DNA of 64,000 nt, taken from Vallitalea pronyensis (GTDB taxonomy: Bacteria > Bacillota > Clostridia > Lachnospirales > Vallitaleaceae). The notes beneath the pieces were generated by a model. It did no database searches and had not been told where the DNA came from. It worked only from the letters and a program-made list of their open reading frames with translations. This document shows positions 1 to 8,128 of this stretch, in pieces. The translations under genes were made by a program, and so were the position numbers. Each line of letters opens with the position of its first letter. The first letter of the stretch is position 1. The stretch lies in contig NZ_CP058649.1 in NCBI RefSeq assembly GCF_018141445.1, positions 2,189,001-2,253,000 on the forward strand, written 5' to 3'.

Positions 1-1
1 G

Positions 2-172
2 GTATTATTTGGTTCTTTTGATTGGGGTGACGGTGATTGGATGCGCTATTGGGAAGAGCGTATGAAAGGGTACGGTGCGACTCTGGTTCAAGATGGTCTT
101 ATTGTGCATCTCGAACCAAATGATGATGACATAAATAGTTGTAAAGATTTGGGTAATGCTTTGGTTGAATAG
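2..172 (+). CDS. Flavodoxin, C-terminal part (truncated by window edge)
   Basis: The first open frame gives 56 residues beginning LFGSFDWGDGDWMRYWEERM and ending in a stop at 170-172. The GSFDWGDGDWM stretch followed by WEERM, GA and a GLIV segment is the classic end of a short-chain clostridial flavodoxin, an FMN electron carrier that replaces ferredoxin when iron is scarce. The start lies outside the window. The next gene is a DUF3793 member, a family I recall seeing beside flavodoxins in Clostridia, and metal regulators follow. This fits an iron-limitation role. FMN-binding N-terminal residues cannot be seen. Confidence 0.85.
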   Translation, partial: VLFGSFDWGDGDWMRYWEERMKGYGATLVQDGLIVHLEPNDDDINSCKDLGNALVE

Positions 173-298
173 GTAATCATGAATGAGGTCAATGCTTATA
201 GGTTGCTATGCATGCGGAAAGGGTTTGGATAACATGTCTGTTCATTTAATGAAGCAATTTATAAAGGAAAAGAGAAGTTAAATGATGAACAATACTTT

Positions 299-837
299 AT
301 GACAACACTCGCTTATCATCTAGCGCCTGTTATGAAGTGTAAAAAACCTTCATCAATTCTAACCTTTAGTAAGGGAAGAAGGAACATGCACACTTTATGG
401 GATGCATTTAAGAACAAACTGATGATAATAGGGTCATTGCTTTTTTATAAATTAAAACGTACAAACAACCACATATTAGTTTTGTTTTTTATACCTCGTT
501 ATTTTATGGATATTATACGGTGTCCATATAATAGTTCTTTTTTAGTGAAGCTGGGTTATGGGAATTGTGACGATATAGATGCTTGTTTACAGCGCTTAAA
601 GGAACGGTATAAACATAGTAAATGCCCTCATGAAATTGGATTATTTCTAGGCGTGCCTTTAGAGGATGTGAAAAGCTTCATCAAACATAATGGAAAGCAT
701 ATCTTCTTTGTGGTTATTGGAAAGTGTATCATAAACCTCAGCAGCGTGTTAAGCTTTTTGATGCATATGACCAAGCAAAAAACAATATTCTAAAAAAGGT
801 AACAAGTGGTCATACCTATCATTTGCTAGCCAGTTAA
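299..837 (+). pseudogene. DUF3793 family protein, frameshifted
   Basis: The frame from 299 encodes AYHLAPV, then a YGNCDDIDACLQRLKERYK region and CPHEIGLFLGVPLEDVKSFI. These are hallmark blocks of DUF3793, a family of unknown function. After about position 705 the family ending (CGYWKVYH, then LFDAYDQAK) continues only in another frame, which runs to a stop at 835-837. One extra T in the run near 703-707 would join the two parts into one protein of about 180 residues. The gene is therefore broken by a single-base deletion in a T tract, or the assembly has an error. As it stands the frame ends at 793 with an unrelated tail. No convincing ribosome site precedes 299; the same frame is open back to 234, so the start is uncertain. 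Confidence 0.75.
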
Positions 838-894
838 CGATAGCTTTGGAACGTGCTTGTCAAGATGAGGATAGATGTGTGAATTAAAAAAGTA

Positions 895-923
895 TTGACA
901 AAAACGTATAGTTAGTATACGAT
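895..923 (+). promoter_or_regulatory. marR promoter with overlapping inverted-repeat operator
   Basis: TTGACA (895-900) and TACGAT (918-923) are spaced by 17 bases, an excellent sigma-A type promoter. The inverted repeat CGTATA-gttag-TATACG (905-921) fills the spacer and enters the -10 box, so a bound repressor would block polymerase. The same repeat occurs before the next two transcription units, at 1437 and 1988. Autoregulation by the MarR protein just downstream is the simplest reading. Confidence 0.75.
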
Positions 924-929
924 ACCGTT

Positions 930-1379
930 ATGGATGATCATATGAAATTAGCAGTTGAAAAATTTATTATCATGACAGAGAAATTTGCTAATATAGGTAA
1001 AGTCTCACGTTATTATGGCACAGATGTTATCATACATCGAAGTGAGATACACATCATTAATCTTATTGGTGACTATGCAGGATTGCATATATCTGAAATT
1101 GCCAGGAAATTTGGTGTAACAAAAGGAGCTGCTTCACAGACCATTAAAAGGTTAGAAAGAAAGGGGTTAGTTGAAAAGTATCTGGACGAAACCAATAATA
1201 CAAGAATGATTGTAAGATTAACCACCAAAGGCAATAAAGCATATATAAACCATGAAATTCATCATAGAGAATGTGACAAAGAGCTTTTTACATTTTTTGA
1301 AGATTTGAATGAACATGAAATGAAACTAATTATTACCTTTATGAATAAAGCAAGTGACATGGTAGATAGACATTTATAA
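930..1379 (+). CDS. MarR-family transcriptional regulator
   Basis: This 149-residue protein has the usual MarR size and layout: an N-terminal dimerisation helix, a winged helix-turn-helix at about residues 45-105 (HISEIARKFGVTKGAASQTI, then KRLERKGLVEK), the DETNNTR wing and a C-terminal dimerisation helix. The only cysteine is in the C-terminal half, so it is not an obvious OhrR-type thiol peroxide sensor. The ATG at 930 lies at the predicted transcription start and has no clear ribosome site. The in-frame ATG at 942 is the alternative. It is followed by a Fur-family gene and an ABC pair that share its operator type, which suggests it controls metal or metallophore transport. The ligand is unknown. 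Confidence 0.9.
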   Translation: MDDHMKLAVEKFIIMTEKFANIGKVSRYYGTDVIIHRSEIHIINLIGDYAGLHISEIARKFGVTKGAASQTIKRLERKGLVEKYLDETNNTRMIVRLTTKGNKAYINHEIHHRECDKELFTFFEDLNEHEMKLIITFMNKASDMVDRHL

Positions 1380-1436
1380 GCAAAGCATGACTATCTGCCA
1401 TGTGTGTCATGTGTAATGGGTTAATTTTTTTGACTT

Positions 1437-1457
1437 AACGTATAGCATGTATACGTT
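1437..1457 (+). promoter_or_regulatory. MarR-type operator before the Fur gene
   Basis: A perfect 8-base inverted repeat, AACGTATA-gcatg-TATACGTT, lies directly downstream of a TTGACT -35 candidate (1430-1435). The -10 hexamer is not obvious. This is the longest of the three copies and includes the 905-921 half-sites. Position and match support control of the Fur-family gene by the upstream MarR protein. Confidence 0.7.
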
Positions 1458-1503
1458 ATAGAGCGGTATAAGCATATGCAATAATAAAGAAAGGAGAATG
1501 CAC

Positions 1504-1956
1504 GTGGAAGGACAAGTAATGCAGATGCAAAAGGATAAAATGATGACTGACCTTATGAATGAAGCAGGTATAAAACCCACGGCTCAAAGAGAAATTATAT
1601 GCAATATTGTAGTTCAAAATGCTGATCAGCATTTTACAGCGAAGGATATTGAACGGATGGGTGATGATTTGGGTATGCCCATCAGTTTGTCGACGATTTA
1701 TCGTACTTTGGAGTTATTGGAAAAAAGAGGCATCATTATCAAACATAATTTTCACGATAATGATTCGGCGATCTACGAGTATGCTCATAAAGATGTACAT
1801 CATCATTTAATCTGTAAGTCATGTGGTAAGGTCATTGAAATAACAGGGTTAGAGCCTAGTGATCTTCATGAACGGTTATTACATGAAGGTTTTCACTATA
1901 CGTCCTATAATCTTAAAATATATGGGTATTGTGATGCATGTAAACCACAAAAGTAA
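1504..1956 (+). CDS. Fur-family metal or peroxide-responsive repressor
   Basis: About 150 residues with the full Fur layout. The N-terminal winged helix holds KPTAQREII and the recognition segment STIYRTLELL. The C-terminal dimerisation and metal domain carries HHHLICKSCGK and a final CDAC, that is, the two CxxC pairs of the structural zinc site. I chose GTG 1504 because AAGGAG lies 7 bases upstream. The ATG at 1498 is only two bases from that site. The sequence does not decide between Fur, Zur and PerR. It sits between a MarR gene and a heterodimeric ABC transporter that share one operator type, so iron or metallophore homeostasis is likely. Confidence 0.9.
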   Translation: MEGQVMQMQKDKMMTDLMNEAGIKPTAQREIICNIVVQNADQHFTAKDIERMGDDLGMPISLSTIYRTLELLEKRGIIIKHNFHDNDSAIYEYAHKDVHHHLICKSCGKVIEITGLEPSDLHERLLHEGFHYTSYNLKIYGYCDACKPQK

Positions 1957-1987
1957 GATGTATATGCGCATAAAAATTTTTACGCTT

Positions 1988-2008
1988 AACGTATACATAC
2001 TGTACTTT
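1988..2008 (+). promoter_or_regulatory. Third MarR-type operator, before the ABC pair
   Basis: AACGTATA-catac-TGTACTTT repeats the left half of the 1437 site exactly. The right half has two mismatches. It lies 75 bases before the first ABC gene. The weaker right arm suggests lower affinity. A T-rich stretch precedes it, but I could not assign -35 and -10 boxes with confidence. Confidence 0.55.
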
Positions 2009-2082
2009 TCCTAGATCCACGTAAACTTGTCAGTAATTAAAAATAGTTCAAATGAATCACATGAATGGATAAGGAGGCAGCA

Positions 2083-3825
2083 ATGAAAGAAAAAAAACAA
2101 GATTTAGCAAAAGCATATAAAAGAGATAGTATATTATCAAGAGTTTTGATGATGATTAGCGTAACAGCAGGTATTATACCAATTTTTATAGTCATGAACA
2201 TCATACGTATGCTTTCTACTCAGTCAGCTACTCTGAAAGGCATTGTACTCTCAGGGGTAATCGTTGGCATATGTCAAATCACAAAAGCTTTATTTTATGC
2301 ACTGTCCATGTGGCAGGCACATGATTTTGCATACACATCCTTGGCCAAGATAAGACTTGATATGATTGAACACTTAAAGAAGTTGCCGTTGGGGTTTTTC
2401 CACAAACGAAAAGTTGGTGATTTAACACATATTATGAATCATGATGTGGATCAAATCGAATTGTATCTGGCACATGGATTACCAGAAATAACCGTTGCTA
2501 TTTTGATTCCAAGTATTATCGCTATCAGTTTGCTTTTCATGGATTGGCGTTTAGGGTTAGCTTTAATATCCACCGTACCCCTTGTTCTCATCTATCAAGT
2601 CATACTGAACAAGCTCATAGCAGGTCTGTTCACGCACTATACTAAAAGTACGAAAAGGATGTCTGAAGATTTGCTTGAATATATAGCTACTATACCTGTT
2701 GTTAAAGCTTTTAGCAGAGAAGAGAGGCGGACGAACAGGGTATTAGACGGCATGCACAACTATATAAAATGGGTAAAAAAAATGGTGACGACCACAGCTT
2801 TTCCTATGGTTTTTTCTAACATGCTAATGGAAGGCGGATTGGTGGTCTTAGCCATTATAGGGTCCATGCTCTTACGTGATGGTAAAATAGATGCACATAC
2901 TTTTGTATTAGCGATTATACTAGGTGGATTATTCAGTACAACCCTTTCTAAGCTCCCTACATTTCATCATATTGGCATTATTTATAAGAACTCAGCCAGT
3001 CGCATTCAGTCCATTATGGATGTTAAACCCATGAAAAAACACCCCCATCACAACCATATAAGTGGTGATGATATTGTACTTAAAGATGTCAGCTTTGGTT
3101 ATGAGAAAGATCAGTACATCTTGAATCATGTGGATGTCGTATTCAAAAAAAATTCAGTCAATGCCATCGTAGGAACGTCTGGTTCGGGTAAAACAACCCT
3201 TGCAAATTTACTTATGGGATTTTGGCAACCTCAAAAAGGTCAAATAAGCATCCATGGACAACCCATCGATACAATCAGTGAACAAGACCTATCGAACCTT
3301 ATGTCCATGGTTCAGCAAGAAACCTATTTATTTAATATGAGTATCAAAGACAATATCAAAATTGGCAATAAAGATGCCAGTGATGAACACGTGATACAAG
3401 TGGCTAAACGTGCACAGATTCACCACATGATCATGGACTTGCCAAAAGGGTATGACACGTTGGTAGGAGAATCAGGGGCAAAACTATCTGGTGGCGAAAA
3501 ACAGCGTTTATCCATTGCTCGTACCATGTTAAAGGACACACCCATCATTATTCTAGATGAAGCAACATCAGCCATTGATGCATCTAATGAATATCTGATT
3601 CAAAAAGCTCTGGATCATTTAAGTCAGCACAAAACCATTATAACCATTGCCCATCATATCCATACGATTAAAAAAGCAGATCAGATTATTGTCATGGACA
3701 ATGGCAGTATTCTTGCTAAAGGAACCCATGATCACTTAATGAAAAGTTGTTCTTTATATAAAAAAATGGTAGAGGAGCAAAGCAGTGTTGATAACTGGCA
3801 GATTAAGGAGGTCGTTAACATATGA
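2083..3825 (+). CDS. ABC transporter, fused permease and ATPase, subunit 1
   Basis: 580 residues in the half-transporter layout: six membrane helices in about residues 15-305, then a nucleotide-binding domain. Walker A is GTSGSGKTT, the signature LSGGEKQRL, Walker B IIILDEATSAID, and the switch histidine is in IAHHIHT. All ATPase motifs are intact. The ATG at 2083 has AAGGAGG five bases upstream. An earlier in-frame ATG at 2065 would place that ribosome site inside the gene. The next gene overlaps by four bases (ATGA), so the two subunits are probably made together as a heterodimer. The context of MarR, Fur and metal genes makes a YbtPQ/IrtAB-like metallophore role plausible; a drug or lipid exporter is the alternative. 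Confidence 0.85.
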   Translation: MKEKKQDLAKAYKRDSILSRVLMMISVTAGIIPIFIVMNIIRMLSTQSATLKGIVLSGVIVGICQITKALFYALSMWQAHDFAYTSLAKIRLDMIEHLKKLPLGFFHKRKVGDLTHIMNHDVDQIELYLAHGLPEITVAILIPSIIAISLLFMDWRLGLALISTVPLVLIYQVILNKLIAGLFTHYTKSTKRMSEDLLEYIATIPVVKAFSREERRTNRVLDGMHNYIKWVKKMVTTTAFPMVFSNMLMEGGLVVLAIIGSMLLRDGKIDAHTFVLAIILGGLFSTTLSKLPTFHHIGIIYKNSASRIQSIMDVKPMKKHPHHNHISGDDIVLKDVSFGYEKDQYILNHVDVVFKKNSVNAIVGTSGSGKTTLANLLMGFWQPQKGQISIHGQPIDTISEQDLSNLMSMVQQETYLFNMSIKDNIKIGNKDASDEHVIQVAKRAQIHHMIMDLPKGYDTLVGESGAKLSGGEKQRLSIARTMLKDTPIIILDEATSAIDASNEYLIQKALDHLSQHKTIITIAHHIHTIKKADQIIVMDNGSILAKGTHDHLMKSCSLYKKMVEEQSSVDNWQIKEVVNI

Positions 3826-5552
3826 TATCAAATATTATAGGCTATATGACGCGAAAAGGAAAAGGTATGCTAGGCCTAGCCATCCTATGCTTTATCCTAA
3901 AATCACTTGCTCAAGCAGGCATGATTCTTGTCATATTCGACATGCTGAATACCATCATAGCTGGGCAAACAGACCATCTTGGCACATACTGGCTGATACT
4001 TATTGGTATCGTTTTAATAAAAGGCGCATTGGATGCCATAGCAGATATCGGAAAGCATTTTGCAGGTTTTGAAATTGTGGCTAAGATAAGAGAAAAAATA
4101 ACAAAGCGATTGAAGCAATTTTCTTTAGGATTTTACACCAACGAAAGACTTGGTGAAATAAGCACGATTATCCATAAGGATGTGGATAATATGGAGAGTA
4201 TAGCCGCTCATATGTGGTCAAGAATGTTTAGTGATATCATCACAGCTTTGATTATCGGAGGGTGGTTATTTGCCATCAATTGGAAGTTGGGGCTTGCAAT
4301 GGTATCCTTTATACCCATTGGTTTATTGGTCTTTGTATTCGGCATTAAGTCCAGCAGCCAACTTGAAAAAGAGTCTCAAAATCGTTTGGCAGATATGGTC
4401 AGTCTGTTTGTAGAGTACACAAAAGGGATACCTTTATTAAAAGCCTTTAGTAAAAGCCCAACATTTGAAAATAAACTAAAAGACAGTACCATCAAATTTG
4501 GTGAAAGTAGTAAGAAACTCTCCAAATCCGTTGCCGGCTATATTGGCAGGTATATGCTATTTTTAGATATTTGTTTTGGTATATTGGCAGTCGTTGGAGC
4601 CTATATGGTATTTCACCAGGACATAACAGTTAGCACCTTTATCATCTTTATTGTCTTCAGCAAAGAATTTTACAAGCCTTTTTATCATGCAGAGTCTTAT
4701 TGGCTTAAATATATTCAAGTGAAAGACAGCTATGGCAGAATCATGACCCTACTAAAAGCACCAGTGGTTGATACATGTAGGAACCCAGAAAGGATAAAAG
4801 GGTTCCATATTCAATTTGATCACGTACACTTCAATTATGAGCAAGATGCCTTTCGTTTGGTTAATGTAAACCTTGATATTGAGGAAAAAAGTATGGTGGC
4901 CTTAGTGGGTCCATCTGGTTCAGGCAAAACAACCATAACCAATCTAATCCTACGGTTTTGGGATCCTCAAAAAGGTCACATACGTGTAGGGGGTATTGAC
5001 ACACGAAAATTAGATTATGATGATCTCTTAGCCCATATAAGCATTGTCATGCAGAATGTGATACTATTCTCAGATACCATCTATGAGAATATAAAAGTAG
5101 GTCGACGGGATGCCACAATGGAAGACGTGATACATGCAGCAAAAAAAGCAATGATTCATGATTTTATTGTAAGTTTACCTCAGGGTTATGATACGCCATT
5201 AGGCGAAAATGGATTAGGGTTGTCAGGTGGTCAGAAACAGAGGCTTTCCATTGCCAGAGCATTCTTAAAAGATGCATCCATTGTCATATTGGATGAAATG
5301 ACAAGTAACGTTGATCCCATAAACGAGAGGAAAATTCAAAAAGCCATCAGTAACCTATCTCTTAATCGAACAGTCATTGTTATAGCTCACCACTTAAAAA
5401 CCATCAGGTGTGCCGACAAGATAGTGGTGTTCAATGAAGGGCAAATCGTTGAAAGAGGTAATCATAAGGAACTGCTGGAAGCTAATGGACTGTATAAGAA
5501 CTTGTGGGATACACAGAAAAAAGCAGAAAATTGGAACCTTCGTGGTGCCTAA
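3822..5552 (+). CDS. ABC transporter, fused permease and ATPase, subunit 2
   Basis: 576 residues with the same domain order as its partner: six transmembrane helices, then an ATPase domain with Walker A GPSGSGKTT, signature LSGGQKQRL, Walker B IVILDEMTSNVDP and switch histidine IAHHLKT. The catalytic glutamate is present, so both composite ATP sites look competent. Translation is coupled to subunit 1 by the ATGA overlap at 3822-3825. No other gene follows before the terminator at 5591. No siderophore synthesis gene or separate binding protein is nearby, so substrate and direction are unknown. Membrane heterodimer with the 2083-3825 product. Confidence 0.85.
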   Translation: MISNIIGYMTRKGKGMLGLAILCFILKSLAQAGMILVIFDMLNTIIAGQTDHLGTYWLILIGIVLIKGALDAIADIGKHFAGFEIVAKIREKITKRLKQFSLGFYTNERLGEISTIIHKDVDNMESIAAHMWSRMFSDIITALIIGGWLFAINWKLGLAMVSFIPIGLLVFVFGIKSSSQLEKESQNRLADMVSLFVEYTKGIPLLKAFSKSPTFENKLKDSTIKFGESSKKLSKSVAGYIGRYMLFLDICFGILAVVGAYMVFHQDITVSTFIIFIVFSKEFYKPFYHAESYWLKYIQVKDSYGRIMTLLKAPVVDTCRNPERIKGFHIQFDHVHFNYEQDAFRLVNVNLDIEEKSMVALVGPSGSGKTTITNLILRFWDPQKGHIRVGGIDTRKLDYDDLLAHISIVMQNVILFSDTIYENIKVGRRDATMEDVIHAAKKAMIHDFIVSLPQGYDTPLGENGLGLSGGQKQRLSIARAFLKDASIVILDEMTSNVDPINERKIQKAISNLSLNRTVIVIAHHLKTIRCADKIVVFNEGQIVERGNHKELLEANGLYKNLWDTQKKAENWNLRGA

Positions 5553-5590
5553 GACGTCATTAAAAATTAGTAGAACCACTCTCATATATA

Positions 5591-5631
5591 CATCTCTTAA
5601 GTGAAGTATCACTTTCGAGATGTTTTGTTTT
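5591..5631 (+). terminator. Rho-independent terminator after the ABC pair
   Basis: CATCTC and GAGATG arms enclose an inner AGTG/CACT stem, followed by TTTTGTTTT. It ends the MarR-Fur-ABC region and separates it from the DtxR promoter. Confidence 0.75.
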
Positions 5632-5660
5632 GAAAAAAACATTTTTTTTGTAAAAAACCC

Positions 5661-5688
5661 TTGCAAAAAAATTAATATGCGCTATAAT
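5661..5688 (+). promoter_or_regulatory. Promoter of the DtxR/metal importer operon
   Basis: TTGCAA (5661-5666) and TATAAT (5683-5688) are spaced by 16 bases. Transcription would start near 5695, about 54 bases before the DtxR start codon, leaving room for the operator at 5718. Confidence 0.7.
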
Positions 5689-5717
5689 TTAATCATAAAG
5701 TATATATTAATAATATG

Positions 5718-5733
5718 TTAAGGTTAACCTTAA
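5718..5733 (+). promoter_or_regulatory. Perfect palindrome, probable DtxR/MntR operator
   Basis: TTAAGGTTAACCTTAA is a perfect 16-base palindrome between the promoter and the DtxR gene. The half-site AGGTTA/TAACCT resembles the known DtxR/IdeR consensus half-site. Its position in the 5' leader suggests metal-dependent autorepression of the whole operon, by roadblock or by steric exclusion. Confidence 0.6.
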
Positions 5734-5748
5734 AAAAGGATGATTGCA

Positions 5749-6414
5749 GTGAGCAAGTATGAAGAGGATTATATACGCTACATCTATTCAAGAATAGAAC
5801 AAGGTGAACATCTTGTTAAAATAACGGATATCGCCAATGTATTTGGCTATACCAAGCAATCTGTTATTGAAATGATAAAGAAAATGGAAAGCCGCGGTTA
5901 TGTAAAATACATACCCTACAAAGGTGTAGATATCACCGAAGAGGGCAGGAAAATTGGTTCCCGTATGGTAAGGGTCCATCGGTTGTGGGAGATCTTTTTA
6001 GTCAATGAATTAGGCATGAAATGGGATGAAATTGATGATGAAGCACATTTATTGGAGCATGCTACCTCCCCCCTTCTAGAAAGCAAATTATATACTTATC
6101 TAGGTAAACCCGAGTACTGTCCACATGGTAATCCCATACCCGATGAAGATGGCGAGGCAACCTACATTACCTATATGACCCTTGATCAAGTAACAGCCAA
6201 CACCACATTTATCGTGAAGATGGTTAAGGATGAACCCTCGTTACTTAAGTACTTGAAACAAAACGGAGTCAACATTGGAACGACACTGTATATTCAATCC
6301 ATTTTAGCCTATGATGGCATGATTCATGGTATCATAGACGGACAAGATTTTTATATGAGTAAAGAGTCTGCAAAACTTGTTTCCGGAATTATTGTTAAGC
6401 GTGAGAAAGGATGA
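5749..6414 (+). CDS. DtxR/MntR-family metal-dependent repressor
   Basis: About 221 residues. Residues 1-60 form the winged helix (SKYEEDYIRYIYSRI, then KITDIANVFGYTKQSVIEMI). The middle dimerisation and metal-binding region holds the MVRVHRLWEIFLVNELGM and DDEAHLLEHATSPLLESKL blocks. A C-terminal FeoA/SH3-like domain follows from about residue 145. I prefer GTG 5749 because AAAAGG lies nine bases upstream; the ATG at 5740 overlaps it. With a third domain it is closer to DtxR/IdeR than to short MntR proteins. It is directly followed by a binding protein, ATPase and two permeases for metal import, so it very probably represses them when Mn(II) or Fe(II) is plentiful. Confidence 0.9.
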   Translation: MSKYEEDYIRYIYSRIEQGEHLVKITDIANVFGYTKQSVIEMIKKMESRGYVKYIPYKGVDITEEGRKIGSRMVRVHRLWEIFLVNELGMKWDEIDDEAHLLEHATSPLLESKLYTYLGKPEYCPHGNPIPDEDGEATYITYMTLDQVTANTTFIVKMVKDEPSLLKYLKQNGVNIGTTLYIQSILAYDGMIHGIIDGQDFYMSKESAKLVSGIIVKREKG

Positions 6415-6419
6415 TTGGC

Positions 6420-7352
6420 ATGAAAAAATTAATCATTGGTTTAGTGAGTTTAATGTTAATAGTGGTTATGGCTGGGTGTTCCAGCAACCAAAAGGTAAAA
6501 GAAGAAAAAGATGATACATTGAATGTGGTTGCTACAACAACCATGTTAAAGGATTTAGCCATACGTATAGGTGGCGATAAAGTCAATGTGGTGGACTTAA
6601 TGGGAGCAGGTATTGATCCTCACCTCTACAAAGCAAGTGCAGGAGATGTGAGTAAGATGCAAGAAGCAGACCTGATTGTTTACAATGGGTTGCATCTTGA
6701 AGGAAAAATGGGTGAGATATTTGAAAATCTTCAAACCAGGGATAAGGAAGTCTTAGCTGTTGGTGAAGCCCTTGATGAAACCATGCTTCTGTCTTCTTCT
6801 GATTTTGAAGGCAATCAAGACCCTCACATATGGTTTAATGTGAAGTTGTGGATGGATGTTACCCGTGTGTTGGCTGATAAGCTGATTGCCATTGATGAAG
6901 GGAATCAAACTTATTATGAAGATGCTAGAGATAACTACCTAAAAGAGTTAGAAAATCTGGATCAATATGTGACGGACAGAGTTAATGAATTGGAAGAAGA
7001 TCAGCGTATATTAATCACAGCTCACGATGCTTTTAATTACTTTGGAGATGCCTATGGATTTGAAGTAAGAGGGCTACAGGGTATTAGTACGTCAGCAGAA
7101 GCAGGTACACAAGATGTGAGTCAATTAGCTGATTACATCACCGAGAAACAGATAAAAGCCGTATTCGTAGAATCATCAGTACCTGTTAAAAATGTTGAAG
7201 CCCTGAAAGAAGCCGTAGCATCAAGAGGATTTGAAGTAGCCATTGGTGGCGAATTGTTTTCCGATTCTACTGGCTCAGCTGGTACAGAGGAAGAGACATT
7301 TATTGGAACCATGACCCATAATATTAATATTATTGTAGATGCTTTAAAATAA
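6420..7352 (+). CDS. Metal ABC transporter substrate-binding lipoprotein (ZnuA/MntA/TroA type)
   Basis: The N-terminus MKKLIIGLVSLMLIVVMAGC is a lipoprotein signal with lipobox VMAGC, so the protein is anchored on the outer face of the membrane. The cluster A-I ligands are visible: histidine in GIDPHLYKAS, histidine in QDPHIWFN, a glutamate in VFVESSVP and an aspartate in the GELFSDSTG loop. There is no long His-rich loop, which argues for manganese or iron rather than a ZnuA-type zinc protein. The ATG at 6420 has GAAAGG nine bases upstream; the 6411 start would overlap DtxR. It is gene two of the dtxR-SBP-ATPase-permease-permease operon. Confidence 0.92.
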   Translation: MKKLIIGLVSLMLIVVMAGCSSNQKVKEEKDDTLNVVATTTMLKDLAIRIGGDKVNVVDLMGAGIDPHLYKASAGDVSKMQEADLIVYNGLHLEGKMGEIFENLQTRDKEVLAVGEALDETMLLSSSDFEGNQDPHIWFNVKLWMDVTRVLADKLIAIDEGNQTYYEDARDNYLKELENLDQYVTDRVNELEEDQRILITAHDAFNYFGDAYGFEVRGLQGISTSAEAGTQDVSQLADYITEKQIKAVFVESSVPVKNVEALKEAVASRGFEVAIGGELFSDSTGSAGTEEETFIGTMTHNINIIVDALK

Positions 7353-7386
7353 AAACCATGTATAGAATAACATGAGAGGTGATCAG

Positions 7387-8124
7387 ATGCAGAAATACGT
7401 GATTGAAGTGGAAGATATGACAGTAGCTTATGAGGAAAAGCCTGTTCTTTGGGATATTGATATTAACATTCCAAAAGGCGTGTTAATGGCCATTGTAGGA
7501 CCTAATGGTGCAGGGAAATCCACACTGATTAAAGCCATGTTAAGTCTGATTAAACCCATATCAGGAAAAGTCCTTTTTAATGGGTTGAATTATGAATCAC
7601 AAAGGCGTTATATTGGCTATGTGCCTCAGCGGGGAAGTGTGGATTGGGATTTTCCTACAAGTGTTTTTGATGTGGTGCTCATGGGGACATACGGGCAAAT
7701 AGGCTGGGTGAAACGACCAGGCAAAAAAGAAAAAGAAAAGGCCCTTGATGCCATAAAAAAGGTAGGTATGGAAGCATTTGTTGACCGACAAATCAGCCAG
7801 TTATCTGGAGGGCAACAGCAAAGAGTATTCTTAGCAAGAGCTCTGGTTCAAGAAGCGGATATTTACTTTATGGATGAACCTTTTCAAGGGGTAGACGCTA
7901 AAACAGAAAAAGCCATTGTGGCGATTTTGAAGGAGCTGCGTTCACGAGGAAAAACAGTTATTGTGGTCCACCATGATTTACAGACAGTAAAAGAATATTT
8001 TGACTGGGTAGCCCTCTTAAATACCAAGCTTATCCAATATGGAAAAGTTGATGAGGTCTTTACAGATGACAATCTAAGAATAACCTATGGCAGTACGGAA
8101 AGTGTCCTGAAAGGTGAGGGGTGA
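7387..8124 (+). CDS. Metal ABC transporter ATPase (MntB/ZnuC type)
   Basis: About 245 residues forming a single ATPase domain: Walker A GPNGAGKST, Q-loop in YVPQRGSVDWDFP, signature LSGGQQQRVFLARAL, Walker B IYFMDEPFQGVD and switch histidine VVHHDL. The VPQRGSVDWDFP segment is typical of manganese/zinc/iron importers. The start at 7387 follows GAGAGGTG; the 7372 ATG precedes this site. It should energise the two permeases encoded next. Confidence 0.92.
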   Translation: MQKYVIEVEDMTVAYEEKPVLWDIDINIPKGVLMAIVGPNGAGKSTLIKAMLSLIKPISGKVLFNGLNYESQRRYIGYVPQRGSVDWDFPTSVFDVVLMGTYGQIGWVKRPGKKEKEKALDAIKKVGMEAFVDRQISQLSGGQQQRVFLARALVQEADIYFMDEPFQGVDAKTEKAIVAILKELRSRGKTVIVVHHDLQTVKEYFDWVALLNTKLIQYGKVDEVFTDDNLRITYGSTESVLKGEG

Positions 8125-8128
8125 TGGT

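Noticed and set aside
3785..4072. 95-residue plus-strand open frame
   Set aside because: It overlaps the junction of the two ABC genes in a different frame, with a product unlike any family.
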